Of a stretch of DNA of 14,922 bases, positions 1 to 6,459 are shown one piece after another. Position 1 is the first letter of the stretch. Each line of letters begins with the position of its first letter. The notes under the pieces were generated by a model. That model was not told the origin of the DNA and did no database searches. It worked only from the letters and a program-made list of their open reading frames with translations. This stretch comes from UBA1731 sp963653155 (GTDB taxonomy: Bacteria > Verrucomicrobiota > Kiritimatiellia > RFP12 > UBA1067): NCBI GenBank assembly GCA_963653155.1, contig CAVJWR010000079.1:1-14922 (forward strand), read 5' to 3'. Made by a program: the position numbers and the translations under genes.

Positions 1-25
1 CTACCAACTATCATCTACCCACTAA
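1..25 (+). repeat. Heptad array, CTACCAA orientation (right-arm type)
   Basis: Three 7-bp units in phase (CTACCAA, CTATCAT, CTACCCA) followed by a decayed CTAACAA. They are the same family as the arrays at 6122-6149, 11128-11197 and 12575-12602. The array is cut by the window start, so its true length and any inverted partner upstream are unknown. It precedes the gene starting at 130, as expected for the arm found before genes elsewhere in this window. Confidence 0.8.
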
Positions 26-38
26 CAAAATTTTCCTG

Positions 39-65
39 TTGAAAAAAAAAACCATTTGCTATTAT
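39..65 (+). promoter_or_regulatory. Weak candidate promoter for the 130-5682 gene pair
   Basis: TTGAAA at 39-44 resembles a -35 box and TATTAT at 60-65 resembles a -10 box. The spacer is 15 bp, shorter than the usual 17, and contains an A-run. It lies about 65 bp upstream of the chosen start codon. There is no independent support, so this is only a candidate. Confidence 0.3.
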
Positions 66-129
66 TCCCAATCGCTTGATACCATGCTGTCTGTTGCGGT
101 GTGGGGCGTATGCTTTTGGAGGCAGGATT

Positions 130-3100
130 ATGAATGCAAAAAGTCTGATTGTGTTGTCGGCGGCAATTGCAATGATTGCGCATGCGGAAGCCGTACTTGC
201 GGATGTCCCGCTCAATGAGCATCCCGTGTCGCTTGTCTCGAACGATGTGCCGTCTGGGGCGACACAATCGCTTTCGCCGAATCTCTGCATCCCTGAGCGG
301 ACTTCGATCGTGAAGACCGGCGGCGGAACACTTGCCGTTCCCGCAAGTGCGCCTGGCATTGCGCCGCTTCGCATTCAGGCAAGGGAGGGCGTCGTTTCGG
401 TGCAGAACGACTTGGCGACCTCCGATGCGCTTCCGGAACTATCCGATGCAATCAAGGCGAAACTCGCGCTTTGGGTGTCGGTGAAGGATAGGGCGCACAT
501 TGCCTTTGCTGACGGCGTGGAAATCGAACGGTGGTACGACGTACGTGAGACGGATACCGAGAATCCGACTTGCCTCTATCTTCAGGCGTTGCGTCTGGAT
601 GATGCGCCGGGCCCGTCGCTGGCGAATGCGGTGTACGTTCGTCAATATTGGACATCCACCAACGAGATGGAGATGGCGTATTTCGGCGGATACGGCAGTG
701 GACAGGCCCTGCAGATATTCAACAATGACGGCACCCCTTACATGTCACGGCTAAAGGAGACATCCGTCGTATATGGCAATCTTGATGACTCGAAAGCGTT
801 CGGATACCTTTTCGGGCATTGCAGAGACACCGGTGAACACAGCCTTTGGAATGAAAATACCGGTCTGCCGTGGGAAAGCGCGTGGGGCTCTTCGGCTGGC
901 GATACGCGCATCTGGATCGACGGAAAGGACTTCGTGAGGAATGGCCGCAATCTTCCGTATGGCTTCCATTCGATGCATCAGCGCTATAACACCCTGATGA
1001 CGCAGGAATCCTTGAATTCCTTCGAGAATGCGCTGTTCTCCGGCACGGGGAAGGCGGGCGGCAACGGGAGTCGTGGCGGGGAATACATTGGCGAGGTGAT
1101 GATCTTCGATACACCACTTACCGATCTTGAACGCGCTATCGTACAAGCATACCTCAACCGCAAGTGGTTCGGATCTCGCTCCGGCACTGGCGAGATAGCG
1201 GTCGAAGGTGGCGCAAGCGTTGAAGTCACAACCGATGGGACTGAAGAGGCTGACGTACGGGTCGTTGGCGATGGCGCGTTCGCAAAGAAAGGCGACGGCA
1301 CGCTCGTGTATCGTCCCAAGGCTCTCGAAAACGGAGGTGCGGCGGAAGTGTCCATTGAGGGCGGCGCAGTGCAGCCGTTGCGCAGTCTCTCCATAAAGGC
1401 TTCGGCTGGTGACAGGATCACGTCTGATTTCCCGGGGGCGGAAATAGGCGAGACCGTGACATTCGGCACGGCGGCAAAGTCAAGCACCGTAGAGAAGGCG
1501 GGTCCCGGATACGCGGTATTGACTTCCATTCCTGAAGGTACCAGAAAGCTGTCCATATCGGGCGGCACCCTCGCCTTGCGTCCGACGAGACCGGCTGTCC
1601 GCCGATACGAGGTGGCGATACCCAATGGCGACTTCTCCGACTGGGGCAGCAAGACGATGGCTACGGGCAACGTCTTTGCCGCATATGGCGGCTGGTCCCG
1701 CACTGGAGTTGCCGTATTCTACCATTACGACAAGTGGCTGGAATGTGGCGGCGGGGAGGCTTTGGGTGGCAGCGTGAAGATCACGGCTTACGGATACGAT
1801 ACATGTCCGCCGCCCGAGGGACGCTGCGTTTTGGCCCTTAAGGTTGCCGGAGCGACGGCAAAAGTCGCAGGTGTGAATTTCACCGAGCCGGGCGAATACG
1901 AGCTTTCGTACCTGATGACCGGACGACGTGCGGACATGGGCGTGGGGGCGCGCATAAGAAATTACCTGACGGACGAAAACGGGGACGAGACGTACATCGG
2001 CACGGCAACTGCCCAGACCGTCAAGGACTGGAATGACCAGAAGGCGTTCCGCTTCTTCGTCGAGAAGCCTGGCTCGTACACGCTCCATTTCGACCACGTG
2101 AATCCGTGGTATGACGGCACGGAGGGCAGGGACGACATGGTGCTGATCAATTCGCTGCACCTCTACCGCGTCGGAGACCATGTGGCGAACTACAAGATAC
2201 CCGGCGGCGATTTCGAGAATGTGAGCGGGACTGGGTTTAACGGTTCAGGAAGCATCCTCAACATGTACGGTAAAGCGCTGGTTGCAGGCTGGACGTTCGA
2301 CGACACGCTCGTTCCAGAGAGCGAGGGGAAGTATGTGCGTTCAGGTGTTGTGGACTGCAACACATACTGCGAGACGGGCCGCCGCTACGGCAGCGCATAC
2401 AACGGCACGCGCCGTCCGCTGGGCGGCGTCCGCCAGATGCTCATCAGGAGATCCGGCGGATTCGCCACGGCGACGTTCACGCCGCCGAAGGGCAAGTGGT
2501 ATCTGAAGGCTCATCTTGCGTATTGGGGTGACAGCATACCCGCCAATGGCGTGCCTACGCTTACGGCGACGGTCGCGGGGCCAGATGGGGCGGAAGCCGA
2601 TCTTGGCGCGTTGCCGGTGCCGCTGTGCTACACGATGCTTCCGTACGTGTGGGCCAAACCGTTCGAGGCCGATGGCGTTGAGTCTGTGACGCTGAAGCTT
2701 GCGTTCAGTTCCAAAACGGTCCTGACCGGCGTGAACATCGACGATGTGGAGCTGATCGGCACCTACGAGAACGACCATGAACTCGTCACCAACGGCGATT
2801 TCGAGCTTCCATACGGGCCGAACGGGAACTCGGTTTGGGCCCGCACCGGATGGTCGCATGTGACCACAAAGGTGACGGAGGTCGTTGACCAGGAGACTGG
2901 CGAGACGAAGACGTATGAGTTGGCAGGTGCGACCCCACGCGAGTACGGACGGAATGACAGCGACGCCTTCGGGACGGATCACGGCTCTGGGGATTACTTC
3001 ATTGAGCCATACTGCCAAAGGGCGGGGTGCGTCGGCGGATTCAACCAGGATATCGCATTCCCGCATGGCGGCTGGTATCGGCTTTCGTATCTCGCGAAGA

Positions 3101-3576
3101 CGCGGAACAACTACACGAACTCGTCTTCGCCAGTAGATATCTACCTCGTCGATGTAGATGCATCCACCACGAACCACATAGATTCGGTCACGAGGATGGC
3201 TCCTGGCGTATTCGCGCAGCGGACAGCCCTTTTCCATGTCGATGAGGCCTGTACGCGGCGACTGATGGTACTCACCTCAACGCGACATAGCGGCTACATA
3301 GCCTTCGACGACATCTCCATTCGCTATGTTGGACAGGATGGGGATGGTGCGCTCCGTTCGCCGGATCCAGACGGCAACGGGGTTTCCATCGACATCGCAA
3401 AAGGAGCGAGATTGCAGCTCGACTTCACGGGCACAAACGTGATCAACAGGCTTTACATCGATGGTGTGAGGCAGGACTATGGCGTGGTGAACGCCGAGAA
3501 CTGTCCGTCGGTGTACGGCCCAGGCACGTTGCTGGTGCGGCCTCGCAAAGTTGGCGTCAAGATAGTGGTCAGATAA
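130..3576 (+). CDS. Large secreted LamG-like / triple carbohydrate-binding-module protein
   Basis: Predicted 1148-residue exported protein. The start at 130 is chosen because GGAGG at 118-122 sits 7 nt upstream and a clear signal peptide follows (MNAKSLIVLSAAIAMIAHAEA, cleavage near ALAD); an in-frame ATG at 76 would put 18 unrelated residues in front. Residues about 100-360 look like a concanavalin A/LamG-type domain, ending in the typical EVMIFDTPLTDLERAIVQAYL segment. Residues about 365-490 are Gly/Val/Thr-rich strands like beta-helix passenger repeats. Three modules of about 190 residues follow, starting near 492, 686 and 882 with IPNGDF, IPGGDF and VTNGDFE. The last two end in IDDVEL or FDDISI, as in galactose-binding/CBM4- or DUF642-like folds. 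The C-terminus (about 1085-1148) resembles a conserved tail of large PVC surface proteins, with LYIDGV and GPGTLLV. No catalytic site was recognised. It is probably a polysaccharide-binding or adhesive surface protein, followed 15 bp later by a glycosidase-like gene. Confidence 0.8.
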   Translation: MNAKSLIVLSAAIAMIAHAEAVLADVPLNEHPVSLVSNDVPSGATQSLSPNLCIPERTSIVKTGGGTLAVPASAPGIAPLRIQAREGVVSVQNDLATSDALPELSDAIKAKLALWVSVKDRAHIAFADGVEIERWYDVRETDTENPTCLYLQALRLDDAPGPSLANAVYVRQYWTSTNEMEMAYFGGYGSGQALQIFNNDGTPYMSRLKETSVVYGNLDDSKAFGYLFGHCRDTGEHSLWNENTGLPWESAWGSSAGDTRIWIDGKDFVRNGRNLPYGFHSMHQRYNTLMTQESLNSFENALFSGTGKAGGNGSRGGEYIGEVMIFDTPLTDLERAIVQAYLNRKWFGSRSGTGEIAVEGGASVEVTTDGTEEADVRVVGDGAFAKKGDGTLVYRPKALENGGAAEVSIEGGAVQPLRSLSIKASAGDRITSDFPGAEIGETVTFGTAAKSSTVEKAGPGYAVLTSIPEGTRKLSISGGTLALRPTRPAVRRYEVAIPNGDFSDWGSKTMATGNVFAAYGGWSRTGVAVFYHYDKWLECGGGEALGGSVKITAYGYDTCPPPEGRCVLALKVAGATAKVAGVNFTEPGEYELSYLMTGRRADMGVGARIRNYLTDENGDETYIGTATAQTVKDWNDQKAFRFFVEKPGSYTLHFDHVNPWYDGTEGRDDMVLINSLHLYRVGDHVANYKIPGGDFENVSGTGFNGSGSILNMYGKALVAGWTFDDTLVPESEGKYVRSGVVDCNTYCETGRRYGSAYNGTRRPLGGVRQMLIRRSGGFATATFTPPKGKWYLKAHLAYWGDSIPANGVPTLTATVAGPDGAEADLGALPVPLCYTMLPYVWAKPFEADGVESVTLKLAFSSKTVLTGVNIDDVELIGTYENDHELVTNGDFELPYGPNGNSVWARTGWSHVTTKVTEVVDQETGETKTYELAGATPREYGRNDSDAFGTDHGSGDYFIEPYCQRAGCVGGFNQDIAFPHGGWYRLSYLAKTRNNYTNSSSPVDIYLVDVDASTTNHIDSVTRMAPGVFAQRTALFHVDEACTRRLMVLTSTRHSGYIAFDDISIRYVGQDGDGALRSPDPDGNGVSIDIAKGARLQLDFTGTNVINRLYIDGVRQDYGVVNAENCPSVYGPGTLLVRPRKVGVKIVVR

Positions 3577-3591
3577 GGAAAGGGAAATTTA

Positions 3592-5682
3592 ATGATGTGT
3601 GCGTCCAACCGTTGGAATAAGGGCCGAATGGCGCTGATGGCGGCGTTTGCCGTTTCGGCAACGCTTTCTGTGAATGCAAAGGAACCCCAGTGGATATTCA
3701 ACCATGGGCCAGACGCGACGAAGGCCCATGTGGCACAGGGCGTTGCGTTGGAGTCGCTTGGCCTTTTCCGCATAAGCGTGATCGGTTCCGACGTGACGCT
3801 TTCCGTTCCGTATGACAGGAAGGATGCGTTCAAGGCAGAGGAGCGTCCGTACTTCGCCCTGCGCTACAGGATCAGGTCCTCCGTCCGCAGGTGCGGGCTC
3901 TTCTTCGTGACGGATACGCTCACCTCGCTTTCGGACAAGTCATATTCGCCGTTCGAGATCATGCCTGACGGCCAATGGCACAATGTGGTAGTGGACATGC
4001 GCACACTTAAGCCGGATCAGTGGAAGGGGAACGTGTACGAGTTCCGTCTGGATCCTACGAATCCAAGCGTGCCGGGCGATGTGGACGAAATTTCGCGGCT
4101 CGGCTTCTTCCCGTCCCGCGAGGCGGCGGATGCGTTTCTCGCGCAAGCGGACGACACCGAGGACTACTCGCGTGAGCTTATCCTGGCGAAGGATGCCTAT
4201 CGCGTGCTGATTCCGGGAAACAACCTTTCCTTCGGATGGAAGGAGTCGGATTTCCTCATCGGTGACGCCGAGCCGCCAGCCGGTGAGGGTGCGCTTACCG
4301 TCGTGTGCGATGGCCAGCCTGTGCCGTGCTACGTGAACGGCAGGGGATTCGCGTTCTATGTGGCTGAAAAGCCCGGCAAATACGGCTTTGCGCGTGGCGT
4401 AGATGCGGCGAAGCTGCGCCATCTCGACCGCGCGGCGATGGAAAAGCTTGGCTGCGGCGTTTCCGACAAGGCGAAGCCGCCATCCCATTTCAGCCGCGAG
4501 CGCATACGCATTGGCGGATGGGGGCTGCTCACTGGCGGCGAATGGAATCGAAAGGCCGTAAGCGACTTCGCGGAATGCGGCTTCGACTTCCTTATCGGGA
4601 ACGGACGTGATTCGGGGACGCATGCAGGAAAGTTACTTTCCGCCTGCGATGAGGACGGGATAGAGGTCATACTGAACCTCGGAGTTCCGAAGGACATGAC
4701 GAACATGGGCCGCGAATTCGTCGATCACCCGTCGCTGGGCGGCTACTATCTCATCGACGAACCGGGAACGGACTCCTACGGACACTGGGGCGAACGGGCG
4801 ATTGCCTGCCGCAAGGCGACGGGGCTGCGTCCATTCATAAACCTCCTGCCGATGTACGCGAACGCGGCCCAGCTCAAGTTCGGGGCAAACGCGGCGGCGA
4901 TCGAGTACTACGATCCGGATCCGAACCTGTACCGCAGGTACTGCGAGGAGTATTGCGACAAGGTGCCTACGGAATACATCTGCACCGATATCTATCCGCT
5001 CCATTGGATCAAGGGGCGGGCGGTGACGTATCGCGACTACGTGGAATCCATAAACGTAATCGCCTCGGTGGCGCGTGAGCGCAACCGCGAGTTCTGGTGC
5101 TGCATCCAGACGTTCGGATGGTGCGCGAGCAAGCGCACCCCGAACGCCGCCGAATTCCGTTGGCAGTGCTATTCGCTGCTGTCGTTCGGCTGCCGGGCGA
5201 TACTCTGCTGGGTCTATTCGTCCCGCAACAGCTCGTGGCCATCGCTCGTGACGTGCGATGGGGAGAGGACTGCGGCCTGGTACGATGCCCGCACCGTGCT
5301 GAACGAGGTGCGGGCCATATCGGATGCATACTGCTCCTACCGCAACCTCGGCGCGTTCACGCATAACTGCACGGATGCGACGCCATACCTGAAGATGTCT
5401 GGCGAATACCGCGACTTCGCGACGGTAAAGTCCGTGAAGTGCGAAGCTCCGTTGCTCTTCGGCTGTTTCGCCGCAAAGTCGGGCAAAGGCACAGCGTTCA
5501 CCGTGGTGAACATGAACGACCTTGAAAAGGCCCGCAGTGCATTGGTGAAGCTGGATATTGCCGGAAGTCGCGTCACGGTATACCGTCGTGGCGTTCCGCA
5601 GAAGGCGGAGCGTGGGGCCGATGGCCTGTACGACATCCCGCTCGAATGCGGCGAAGGCGTATTCGTGACCGTGGATAGGTAG
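3592..5682 (+). CDS. Secreted TIM-barrel glycoside hydrolase-like protein
   Basis: 696 residues. ATG at 3592 is followed at once by a second ATG at 3595; the purine-rich AGGAAAGGGA at 3576-3585 can serve either. The N-terminus is a signal peptide (NRWNKGR, then a hydrophobic MALMAAFAVSATLSV, cleavage near VNA|KE). Residues about 30-300 are beta-rich and may form an accessory sandwich domain. From about residue 302 the pattern GGWGLLTGGEWN...FAECGFDFLIGNG...VILNLGVP...HPSLGGYYLIDEPG suggests a (beta/alpha)8 barrel of the GH-A type. Glu390 in IDEP is the best candidate acid/base; the nucleophile is not clear. The final ~70 residues look like a C-terminal beta domain. The CAZy family is not recognised, and a beta-galactosidase/GH42-like or DUF-type barrel is possible. 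It probably acts on glycans outside the cytoplasm together with the upstream binding protein. Its stop codon lies within the start of a heptad array. Confidence 0.7.
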   Translation: MMCASNRWNKGRMALMAAFAVSATLSVNAKEPQWIFNHGPDATKAHVAQGVALESLGLFRISVIGSDVTLSVPYDRKDAFKAEERPYFALRYRIRSSVRRCGLFFVTDTLTSLSDKSYSPFEIMPDGQWHNVVVDMRTLKPDQWKGNVYEFRLDPTNPSVPGDVDEISRLGFFPSREAADAFLAQADDTEDYSRELILAKDAYRVLIPGNNLSFGWKESDFLIGDAEPPAGEGALTVVCDGQPVPCYVNGRGFAFYVAEKPGKYGFARGVDAAKLRHLDRAAMEKLGCGVSDKAKPPSHFSRERIRIGGWGLLTGGEWNRKAVSDFAECGFDFLIGNGRDSGTHAGKLLSACDEDGIEVILNLGVPKDMTNMGREFVDHPSLGGYYLIDEPGTDSYGHWGERAIACRKATGLRPFINLLPMYANAAQLKFGANAAAIEYYDPDPNLYRRYCEEYCDKVPTEYICTDIYPLHWIKGRAVTYRDYVESINVIASVARERNREFWCCIQTFGWCASKRTPNAAEFRWQCYSLLSFGCRAILCWVYSSRNSSWPSLVTCDGERTAAWYDARTVLNEVRAISDAYCSYRNLGAFTHNCTDATPYLKMSGEYRDFATVKSVKCEAPLLFGCFAAKSGKGTAFTVVNMNDLEKARSALVKLDIAGSRVTVYRRGVPQKAERGADGLYDIPLECGEGVFVTVDR

Positions 5683-5710
5683 TTGGTAGATGGTAGTGGG
5701 TAGATGGTAG
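5676..5710 (+). repeat. Heptad array, TTGGTAG orientation (left-arm type)
   Basis: Units in phase: TAGGTAG (5676-5682), TTGGTAG, ATGGTAG, TGGGTAG, ATGGTAG. The first imperfect unit contains the last Arg codon and the TAG stop of the upstream gene. The inverted counterpart is at 6122-6149; the two share an 18-nt stretch in reverse complement. Confidence 0.85.
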
Positions 5711-5712
5711 GG

Positions 5713-5750
5713 ATTTACGATTTGCGATTTTTCGATTTACGATTGCATTT
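5713..5750 (+). repeat. CGATTTN heptad repeats, left copy
   Basis: Units of type CGATTTA, CGATTTG, CGATTTT, CGATTTA and CGATTGC repeat with period about 7. The segment 5733-5750 (CGATTTACGATTGCATTT) is an exact reverse complement of 6323-6340, so this forms an 18-bp inverted repeat across the island. Confidence 0.75.
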
Positions 5751-5779
5751 AGGGATTTGGTGATTTGGCTATTCCTGTA

Positions 5780-5800
5780 GCGACGACGCCTCGTCGTCGT
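5780..5800 (+). repeat. 9-3-9 hairpin, copy 1
   Basis: CGACGACG (5781-5788), loop CCT, CGTCGTCG (5792-5799), with an outer G.T wobble at 5780/5800. Read against the reverse complement of the hairpin at 6184-6204, one inner pair has changed from G-C to A-T on both sides, a compensatory change. Confidence 0.65.
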
Positions 5801-5814
5801 GGAGTTAACCTTAG

Positions 5815-5838
5815 CCGTGTAGAAGTGTAGAAATGTAG
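5815..5838 (+). repeat. 24-bp inverted repeat, left arm (octad-like)
   Basis: The segment starts CCGTGTAGAAGTGTAG and is an exact 24-nt reverse complement of 6150-6173. It is built of GTGTAGAA-type octads, apparently related to the TAG-ending heptads. Confidence 0.85.
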
Positions 5839-5861
5839 GTTTTAGGAGAGAGTTTTTTTTT

Positions 5862-5888
5862 GACAGGATTTACAAGATTGACATGATT
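5862..5888 (+). repeat. GACAGGATT nonamer repeat, three units
   Basis: Three consecutive 9-bp units: GACAGGATT, TACAAGATT and GACATGATT. They follow a run of nine T (5853-5861). This is a different period from the surrounding heptads. The T-run is not preceded by a good stem, so it was not called a terminator. Confidence 0.65.
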
Positions 5889-5894
5889 CGTAAT

Positions 5895-5921
5895 GCGGGA
5901 GGGTCGCAACTTGTTGCTACC
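5895..5921 (+). repeat. 27-nt hairpin element, forward copy 1
   Basis: Flank GCGGGAG (5895-5901), stem GGTCGCAA, loop CTTG, stem TTGCTACC. Seven of eight pairs match; the single mismatch is at stem position 4. It has the same 7 + 8-4-8 layout as 6206-6232 and, inverted, 5983-6009 and 6253-6279. Confidence 0.7.
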
Positions 5922-5950
5922 ATATGTGCGTGACGTATGCAGGCTTGTGG

Positions 5951-5971
5951 GCGCATTTCCGTGAAATGCGC
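5951..5971 (+). repeat. 9-3-9 hairpin, copy 2
   Basis: GCGCATTTC, loop CGT, GAAATGCGC: nine perfect pairs with a 3-nt loop. It has the same geometry as 5780-5800 and 6184-6204 but an unrelated stem sequence. Confidence 0.65.
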
Positions 5972-5982
5972 GAGAGCGTGGC

Positions 5983-6009
5983 GGACGCAATGAATTGCGT
6001 CCCTCCCGT
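5983..6009 (-). repeat. 27-nt hairpin element, inverted copy 2
   Basis: On the + strand: GGACGCAA, loop TGAA, TTGCGTCC, then flank CTCCCGT (6003-6009), the reverse complement of ACGGGAG. Eight perfect pairs. Confidence 0.75.
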
Positions 6010-6083
6010 GGCGACATATCCCCTGAACGAAGTGAGCCGCGCATGCGGTCGCTAGAGGGGTGCGCCCACGCCGTCGTGCGTGT

Positions 6084-6109
6084 ACGGGAGAGGCGCACGC
6101 TGCCCGCCT
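6084..6109 (+). repeat. Degenerate 27-nt hairpin element (possible)
   Basis: The flank ACGGGAG (6084-6090) is intact, but what follows pairs only as AGGCG/CGCCT around a 9-nt loop. It may be a decayed copy of the element. Confidence 0.35.
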
Positions 6110-6121
6110 AACACATAAAGC

Positions 6122-6149
6122 CTACCATCTACTCACTACCCACTACCAT
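6122..6149 (+). repeat. Heptad array, CTACCAA orientation, in the island
   Basis: Four units in phase: CTACCAT, CTACTCA, CTACCCA, CTACCAT. It is the inverted counterpart of 5676-5710 and abuts the right arm of the 24-bp inverted repeat. Confidence 0.85.
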
Positions 6150-6173
6150 CTACATTTCTACACTTCTACACGG
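6150..6173 (+). repeat. 24-bp inverted repeat, right arm
   Basis: The segment starts CTACATTTCTACACTT and is an exact reverse complement of 5815-5838. It follows directly on the heptad array, which suggests that the octad and heptad repeats grade into each other. Confidence 0.85.
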
Positions 6174-6183
6174 CCATTTTCGT

Positions 6184-6204
6184 ACGACGGCGAGGCGCCG
6201 TCGT
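6184..6204 (+). repeat. 9-3-9 hairpin, copy 3
   Basis: ACGACGGCG, loop AGG, CGCCGTCGT: nine perfect pairs. It reads almost directly into the flank of the 27-nt element at 6206. In reverse complement it matches 5780-5800 with one compensated pair change. Confidence 0.7.
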
Positions 6205-6205
6205 T

Positions 6206-6232
6206 ACGGGAGGGACGCGCTCCCGCGCGTCC
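6206..6232 (+). repeat. 27-nt hairpin element, forward copy 3
   Basis: Flank ACGGGAG (6206-6212), stem GGACGCGC, loop TCCC, stem GCGCGTCC; eight perfect pairs. Confidence 0.75.
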
Positions 6233-6252
6233 GTTGCTTCGATGCCGTTTTC

Positions 6253-6279
6253 GGTCGAGCGGGAGCTCGACCCTCCCGT
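6253..6279 (-). repeat. 27-nt hairpin element, inverted copy 4
   Basis: On the + strand: GGTCGAGC, loop GGGA, GCTCGACC, then CTCCCGT (6273-6279). Read in the flank-first direction the loop is TCCC, as in the copy at 6206-6232. Confidence 0.75.
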
Positions 6280-6283
6280 TGTC

Positions 6284-6296
6284 GGTCGCAACTCCC
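6284..6296 (-). repeat. Half hairpin element (one arm plus flank)
   Basis: GGTCGCAA (6284-6291) is followed directly by CTCCC, part of the usual flank, with the loop and second arm missing. It looks like a deletion derivative of the 27-nt element, whose arm is identical to that at 5902-5909. Confidence 0.45.
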
Positions 6297-6322
6297 TTAA
6301 ATCAATCAATACATAAATGGCC

Positions 6323-6360
6323 AAATGCAATCGTAAATCGCAAATCGAAAAATCGAAAAT
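6323..6360 (+). repeat. CGATTTN heptad repeats, inverted right copy
   Basis: AATCGTA, AATCGCA and AATCGAA units, the reverse complement of the type at 5713-5750, with 6323-6340 exactly complementary to 5733-5750. It lies just upstream of the extended -10 promoter at 6374-6382 and is A-rich. Confidence 0.75.
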
Positions 6361-6373
6361 GAACAGGACTTTG

Positions 6374-6382
6374 TGATATAAT
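6374..6382 (+). promoter_or_regulatory. Extended -10 promoter for the oxidoreductase gene
   Basis: TGATATAAT gives a TGN extension plus a consensus TATAAT at 6377-6382. No good -35 box is seen, which extended -10 promoters can tolerate. The expected transcription start near 6389 leaves a leader of about 70 nt before the ATG at 6460. Confidence 0.6.
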
Positions 6383-6459
6383 GGCCTCCAATAGGGATTC
6401 TGTGGCCTGACGGCGACGGAAGCGAATGGAGACTTCACAATACTGGAGACGAGACACAA

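Larger units (their letters stand above)
5683..6459. other. Non-coding repeat island
   Basis: This 777-bp gap has no credible gene. It holds at least four families of short-period repeats (two different heptads, an octad-like and a nonamer), three inverted repeats joining its left and right halves, three 9-3-9 hairpins and a family of 27-nt hairpin elements. An extended -10 promoter lies near its right end. The ORFs that cross it have repeat-derived composition, no ribosome binding site and no recognisable domain. No transposase is present. Confidence 0.8.

Noticed and set aside
76..129. Upstream ATG at 76 as the start of the large secreted protein
   Set aside because: It would place 18 residues, including two adjacent Cys, before the signal peptide and lacks a ribosome binding site. 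The ATG at 130 has GGAGG at the right distance.
5853..5861. T-run as a rho-independent terminator after the glycosidase-like gene
   Set aside because: Nine T residues occur but no GC-rich stem directly precedes them on the + strand. On the minus strand there is no gene to end.
6060..6362. 100-aa plus-strand ORF in the island
   Set aside because: It runs through the heptad, octad and hairpin repeats, has no Shine-Dalgarno sequence, and its peptide is low-complexity and repeat-derived.
5683..6459. Insertion sequence or MITE with transposase
   Set aside because: No transposase reading frame and no clear target-site duplication could be seen. The inverted repeats are built of short tandem units and are not in simple terminal positions.
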